From contig CM074862.1 in NCBI GenBank assembly GCA_037501455.1, positions 87,381,501 to 87,445,500 of the forward strand: a stretch of DNA of 64,000 nt, in the 5' to 3' direction. Shown here piece after piece: positions 58,846 to 64,000 of this stretch (its first letter is position 1; every line of letters begins with the position of its first letter). The notes under the pieces are model-generated. The model saw only the letters and a program-made list of their open reading frames with translations. It was not told where the DNA came from and ran no database searches. The position numbers were made by a program, and so were the translations under genes. This DNA comes from Lantana camara (Eukaryota; Streptophyta; Magnoliopsida; Lamiales; Verbenaceae).

Positions 58846-60701
58846 CTCCTCACCTTTACCAAGAACTCCAAAGGCCAACAACGAGCAACCAAGCTACACG
58901 ACCGAAGACTCACTACCTAACTAGACAAACGTACTGACAAAGATAAGACACGACTCAAACCAATTAAGACGACGCACGGCTTAATAAGAATGCAAATATG
59001 CTCATGATGTGCAAAGGATCACCCAAAGATTGCATAGATTCAACAATTACGTTCAAACCCCATCATATGAGTCATATACTAAGCTTTCAAGTCTTAAGAT
59101 AAACAATCAACAGCATGTGAATCATACTTAGCACTTTACCACACATAATCGAGGTATGCAAGTCATTACACTGCACATAAACATGATTCCAAGTCATATA
59201 TATCATGCTAGGGGTGGAATAAATGTAAAGAAAGTGAAAACGAAGTAAAACGATCAAGATCACAAAAACTCAAATTTGGGACCCGAGATGCATGAAACGG
59301 CCGTTTGGCCTTGTAGTTCATTTTTTAAACTCCCGTTTGGGCTATGAAAATGGGACAGTGGCATCTCACATGGGCGTTTGAGGTTTTAGTTGAAATTTGA
59401 AACCCCCGTTTAGGACGCGGCTGTCACAAAACTCAAGTACGAAAATATGTTCATCCATGGTAAAAAAAATATACTCCAAATGTCTCAAAATCATGCTCCA
59501 AAGTTCATACAATGTGAATAAATGAATTTAAACATCAAATAACATAACAAGAACATTTAGAATGAATATGCATCAAGAAATCCAACAATTCACGCATATG
59601 AACTTCATCTTCGTCAAGTATTCAAAGCTTCACGCTGAACAATGGTGAAATCTTCAATCATGCAAGAAACTCAAGGGAATTAATCACATTCTTCATGAAA
59701 TTGCTCAAGGAACAAGAATCCAACACAAAATCAAGCAAAATCACATAAGAACATGAACATGCAAGAATTCTTCAAAAAGCTTCAAAAGCTAACAATGGTG
59801 GATTTAACATAACAGCATAAAAGCAAGAAATTCTTATACTAAAATGTTCCCAACATCAATATGAACCCATTCCAACAAGAAATTCGAATTCAATCCACCA
59901 AATAGGAGCCCTAGTTCACATTCAAGTTCAAAAAGCCTCAAGAACATAAACCCAACAAAGAAGCATATAAACCTTACCTTGAGAGATGAAAATCGAAGAG
60001 GAAACTTGTTCTCTAATATTGAATTCCCAGCTTTAATGTTCTCTCTTGGTTCTTGAAAATGACTTGAAGTGTTCTTGAGAGAATATGAATAGGTTGAAAG
60101 AAAAGTGAGAGAGAGAGGGTTTGAATCTTGTGTTTTAACGTAAATGAGTCTTAAGATGTTAAAATTTGATTTATGAAATTGGGTCAGCTATTTGGGTCAC
60201 GAACTGGGTCAATTGGAGCAGGTTAAAAACGAAATTGGGTCTCAAATTGGGTTAAATTCAAAATTGGGTCGCAGGTCAACACTTGGGGCTTAAAAAGTTG
60301 AATTTTCATAAAATGGCCATAACTTTCCGTCCGAACTCCAAATTGAGCGATTCAAGAACCCATGAACTCGTAATCGAGTTATCTATCCAATTCCATTAAG
60401 TTCTATCCAGTTCCAGGCTTGAAAATATAAATTTACAAAATTGTACCTAATTATACTTTAAATGCCCAAATAAGCACATAGTTTCGATTAATCATAAAAC
60501 ATGCTATCAAAGCTGAACGAAAATAATGCGGGCACATAATTATCAAATCAAGTAATCACGTATCTCATGCAAATCATATATTTCACATAAGCACAAAACA
60601 AACATCAAATTAAAGAATATTATTCACATAATTCATGAATAAAAGGTAAATCGATCACTTCCGTAGCAAAACTTACCTTGATCGAGAAACAGGGCATCAC
60701 A
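57625..60701 (-). repeat. 3' LTR of chromovirus C (3.08 kb)
   Basis: Its plus-strand ends are TATAACGCCCC (probably once TGTAACGCCCC) and CAGGGCATCACA. It shares with the LARD LTRs the end motifs, the CTCGGCGAGTACG-type segment near 58260 and the GACGCACGGC segment near 58970. The minus strand directly right of it has the PPT AAGGAGGGGAGGT. No genes are visible within. It contains an AT microsatellite and several CTTACC sites that read as splice-donor-like GGTAAG on the sense strand. Confidence 0.88.
58810..58844. repeat. (TA)n microsatellite
   Basis: About 17 uninterrupted TA dinucleotides within the chromovirus C LTR. Likely variable between individuals. Confidence 0.97.
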
Positions 60702-60719
60702 ACCTCCCCTCCTTAAAGA

Positions 60720-61313
60720 AATCTTGTCCCCATATTTACCATCGGAAAAAAATTCAGGGTAAAAACTCCGCATCTTCTCTTCCGTCTCTCATGTTGCTTC
60801 TTCGGACTTGAGATCCTTCCAAAGTACCTTAACCAACGGAAATTGTCGATTCCTCAACTCTTGAAACTTCCTATCCAAGATTTTCACCGGTTGTTTCTTA
60901 AATGTTAAGTCCGGATCCAATTGTGGCATAGTCTCCATCACATATCAGAAATACTTACTCAATTGCGATTTATGAAACACATTATGGATTCCCGTGAGAT
61001 TCGGAGGTAAATCCAAGTGATAAGCAACTTCTCCAATTTGTTCCACAATCTCAAATGGACCAATGAACCTCGAATTCAACTTACCACCCTTTCCAATTCG
61101 TGAAAAACCCTTTCTCAGCACTGCCTTCAACAAAACTCGGTCACCCACTTCAAATTCCAAGTCTTTCTTTCTCCAATCGGCATAACTCTTTTGTTGGTCT
61201 TGTGCCGCTTTCATGTGTTGCTTAATCTTTTTCACTTTCTCAATTGCTCCCTTAATAAAATCGGGCTCGGTTCCTCGCTCCAAACCATCTTCTTCGGTCC
61301 GGTCCATTTCCAC
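60720..61313 (-). pseudogene. pol: Chromovirus C integrase C-terminus with chromodomain
   Basis: The frame from 61313 carries KAAQDQQKSYADWRKKDLEF, then GDRVLLKAVL and RFIGPFEIVEQIGEVAYHL, the GPY/F module of chromovirus integrases, ending in FHKSQLSKYF. Beyond a stop the sequence continues as KKQPVKILDRKFQELRNRQF and LVKVLWKDLKSEEAT-stop-ETEEKMRSFYPEF. This is a chromodomain in which the conserved tryptophan codon has become a stop. Chromodomains steer insertion to particular chromatin. Confidence 0.85.
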
Positions 61314-61314
61314 T

Positions 61315-61890
61315 CCTCAAGATCCCAATAGAGAGGAGGTAGGGGCAATGGAAGTGGAGTTGAGCTCTTTTAAGACTTTTCCAGAAGGATTTGACAGCTT
61401 TCAAAATATTTTACCCAAGCAGCACTGAATCCATCCAGAGCTTTCTTGTTTTTCAAAGAGAATAGTGTAGGCAGGATAGCTATAAGGACCATGAATGGTT
61501 CTTCTTCGTTCCAAAATTCCCTATGAAACATTCCATTGTTTGGGATATAAGGAATTCAAAAATCAAGAACCTGCCACCTTAAGATAAGAAGTTAGTCAAG
61601 GATTATCGGATTAGTTTTCTTGTTGTTCTTGAGCCGTTTTGCTAAAAAAAATCGGTAGGAAATTGAAGCTTGCTAATATTTAAGGGTGGGCTACGATCAA
61701 TATTCGTATAGTGACAAAGTCAATAAGAAGCGGTCAGGATGCAGAGACACAGAGTAAGGACCCCTATGTTGTACTTCTTTCCAAATGGTTGATATAATCA
61801 TTTCCTATTTACTCAATTACGGGTATACTGGATAGTTGTTTTCACTTCGTGCCTCTATCTCCAACAGATAGACAAGACGTACTGATTCGA
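61315..61890. other. Unexplained insert within integrase gene
   Basis: About 575 bp separate two parts of the integrase that should be adjacent: MAPYEALYGSNCRSKSV to the right and VEMDRTEEDG to the left. The insert has no LTR, terminal inverted repeat or retroelement domain. Its minus strand reads like once-coding sequence in pieces (for example IWKEVQHRGPYSVSLHPDRF). Organelle DNA is one possibility, but I do not recognise it. Confidence 0.5.
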
Positions 61891-62820
61891 CAGACTTCGA
61901 TCTACAGTTAGAGCCATACAAAGCTTCATACGGTGCCATCTTGATCGAAGATTGGTTGCTATTGTTGTAGGCAAATTCGGTAAAAGTTGATTCCTTATCC
62001 CACGCATCTGAATAATCCAATAAACGAGCCCTTAACAAATCCTCGAGAAACTTAATTACCCGTTCGGATTGTCCATCGGTTTACGGGTGAAATGCGTTGC
62101 TAAAACTCAACTTCGTACCCCACAACCTAATAAGAACCTTCCACAACCTCGAAGTGAAACGAGGATCTCTATCCAAAATGATACTAGTGGGTATCCTATG
62201 CAATCTCACAATTTCTCGGTGATACAACTTTGCTAAGTTCTCCACCTTGTCGGTAGATCGAATTAGTAGAAAGTGTGCTGATTTGGTGAGGCGATCTACA
62301 ATAACCCAAATTTTGTCAAATCATTTCTGCATTCTTGGAAGCCCGGTCACAAAATCCATGGTGACTTGCTCCCATTTCCACTCGGGAAACGGTATCGGTT
62401 GTAACTTACCCGTCGATAATTAGAGTTCGGCCTTAACCCGTTCACAAACCCCACATCTCTTAACAATGTTAGCCACATCTCGTTTCATACCGTGCCACCA
62501 AAAGTACTTCTTAAGATCCCGGTACATCTTATTGCCACCCGGATGAATCGTATACACTGTCCAATGTGTCTCTTTAAGCACTAACCTTTGCAATCCATCC
62601 GGTATACACACTCGGCCCTTGTACCTAAAGATCCCCAAATCATCAAATCCAAACTTAGACCTCGGATTAGCTCTTGCCCGAACCACTTGTCTTTGAATCC
62701 ATTCATCCGTAGATTGGGCATCTAGGATCCGTTGCCTCAAATCCGGTCTAATAGTGATGTTTGCCAACCTCGGTTGTGAAATAAGGATCTAGGCTTCACT
62801 CCTTTTGGAAACGACCTTAA
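61891..62820 (-). pseudogene. pol: Chromovirus C integrase, zinc-binding and core
   Basis: The HHCC domain is in the 62420-62767 frame (HWTVYTIHPGGNKMYRDL, then CGVCERVKAEL). The core follows in broken frames: [41 protein letters not shown] and TDGQSERVIKFLED, which cover the D,D,E positions. It ends with FAYNNSNQSSIKMAPYEALY. Stops occur after MQK and before TDGQ. Confidence 0.87.
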
Positions 62821-62822
62821 GA

Positions 62823-63180
62823 TTAGCAATCTTTGCTTTTTGACTCAAAGGCATCTTCAACTACATTCACCTTTCCCGGATGATATTGTATAACATAATC
62901 ATAGTCTTCCAAGAACTCCATCCACTGACGTTGCATCATGTTTAAATCCTTTTGCGTGAACAAGTAACAGAGACTCTTGTGATCGGTGAATACCTCAAAC
63001 TTAATTCCATAAAGACAGTGTCGCCATTTTGCTAAGGCAAATATCACCGAGGCCAACTTAAGATTATATGTTGGGTAATTCTGCTCGTGCTCCTTCAATT
63101 TCCTTGAAGCATAAGCAATCACCTGACTATTTTGTATAAGCACACATCCCAACCCTTCCTTGGATGCATCGGTAAAAAAT
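62823..63180 (-). pseudogene. pol: Chromovirus C RNase H
   Basis: Contains [52 protein letters not shown] and the tether end [16 protein letters not shown]. In active chromoviruses the middle motif is YDLELAAV; here the catalytic glutamate is lysine. The enzyme would be dead even if translated. Confidence 0.87.
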
Positions 63181-64000
63181 GAATATCCATCCTAGCCTTC
63201 CGGTAAGGTTAACACTAGAGTTGTTATTAATTTCTCCTTAAGCACATGAAAGCTCACCTCACAAGTTTCATCCCACACAAACTTTGTTTCCTTCTTAGTT
63301 AGACGTGTGAGAGGTGTTGTGATCTTAGAAAATTCCTTGACAAATCGGTGATAATAACCTGCTAAGCCGAGAAAACTCCTTACTTCCGACACATCTTCGG
63401 TTGCTCCCAAAGGGAAACGATTTCGATCTTAGAAGGATCCACTGAAATCCCATCACTGGAAATAATATGTCCCAAAAATGATACCTGATCAATCCAGAAA
63501 TCACATTTAGTAAACTTGGCGTACAACTTACATTCACGAAGCTTATCAAGAACTAAACGAAGATGAAAAACATGATCCTCAACCGACTTAGAGAAAACCA
63601 AGATGTTATCGATGCAAATAATAACAAACTTGTCCAAGAATTCCTTAAAAACCCGGTGCATCAAATCCATAAAAGCTACGGTTGCGGTGGTAAGTCTAAA
63701 GGGCATCACAACGAACTCATAGTGTCCGTATCTCATGTTAAAGCCCGTCTTCAGTATATCCGACTCCTTAATCCTTAACTGATAGTAACATTACCGGAGA
63801 TCGAACTTTGAATATACCCTCAAACCATGAAATAAATGGAACAACTCTTCGATGTGCGGGAGGGGATACTTGTTCTTCACTGTTATCCTATTCAAATCCA
63901 GATAGTCTATGCACATAAGAAGTGTCCCATCCTTCTTCTTCACGAACAACACCGGAGCACCCTAAGGTGAAGTACTTGGCTGTACAAACCCACACGCCAA
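63181..64000 (-). pseudogene. pol: Chromovirus C reverse transcriptase, cut by window end
   Basis: Fingers and palm: [20 protein letters not shown], then [12 protein letters not shown] near 63840-63960. The active site is IICIDNILVFSKS near 63600-63640, where YIDDIL is usual; the tyrosine and the second catalytic aspartate are changed. YAKFTKCDFWIDQVSFLGHI and RSFLGLAGYYHRFVKEFSKI follow. There are frameshifts near 63390 and 63780. Confidence 0.87.

Larger units (their letters stand above)
57625..64000 (-). mobile_element. Tekay-like chromovirus C, 3' part
   Basis: A minus-sense Ty3/gypsy element: 3' LTR at the left, then PPT, chromodomain, integrase, RNase H and RT running off the window edge. 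It is inserted in the plus-sense Athila gag after CACTACC. The 5' LTR, gag and protease lie outside. Frame breaks and lost active-site residues show it is defective. Confidence 0.9.

Overview
This window is nuclear DNA from a flowering plant with a repeat-rich genome, most likely a dicot, although the species cannot be named from it. I found no host gene. Nearly everything is nested LTR retrotransposons (Ty1/copia, and Ty3/gypsy of the Tat, Athila and chromovirus/Tekay types) plus one CACTA DNA transposon. Calls rest on LTR ends, primer-binding sites, polypurine tracts, target-site duplications and broken gag/pol reading frames. All identity statements are by eye.

Layout. (1) 1-1074 is the 3' end of a plus-sense chromovirus-type LTR inserted in the 5' LTR of a Tat-like element. 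(2) That Tat element is split: truncated 5' LTR, PBS, gag and protease at 1075-4277; 3' region, PPT and full 3' LTR at 28942-30230. (3) A minus-sense copia array, LTR-internal-LTR-internal-LTR, fills 4278-28941. Its second internal region carries LARD1 (14674-22648), a non-coding element with a 4.0-kb LTR. (4) 30231-31595 is part of a minus-sense LTR that hosts the Tat element and itself sits in (5) a plus-sense copia fragment (31596-33563) with an uninterrupted gag frame. (6) 33564-43189 is a minus-sense Athila-type element; its RNase H is split by a 1.4-kb CACTA element with a clear AGT duplication. (7) 43190-55597 is a minus-sense chromovirus gag-PR-RT fragment split by LARD2 (44234-54721), an intact LARD with a perfect 5-bp CTGAA duplication. 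(8) 55598-57624 is a plus-sense Athila 5' LTR and gag start, interrupted by (9) a minus-sense Tekay-like chromovirus with chromodomain (57625 to the window end).

The elements appear to be fossils or passengers. All pol genes carry stops, frameshifts or lost catalytic residues. The LARDs encode no recognisable proteins but share LTR ends, PPT and tRNA-iMet-type PBS with the chromoviruses, so they were probably mobilised by chromovirus proteins.

The observations most worth a second look are non-coding. Three element families carry arrays of short inverted repeats: GTAACG-CC-CGTTAC palindromes just upstream of the TATA box in Athila LTRs, twelve 33-bp hairpin repeats near the LARD PPT, and GC-rich hairpins in a copia leader. 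In the first two, arm sequences change while complementarity is kept. The copia array is best explained by recombination between two copia insertions that removed the Tat pol gene.
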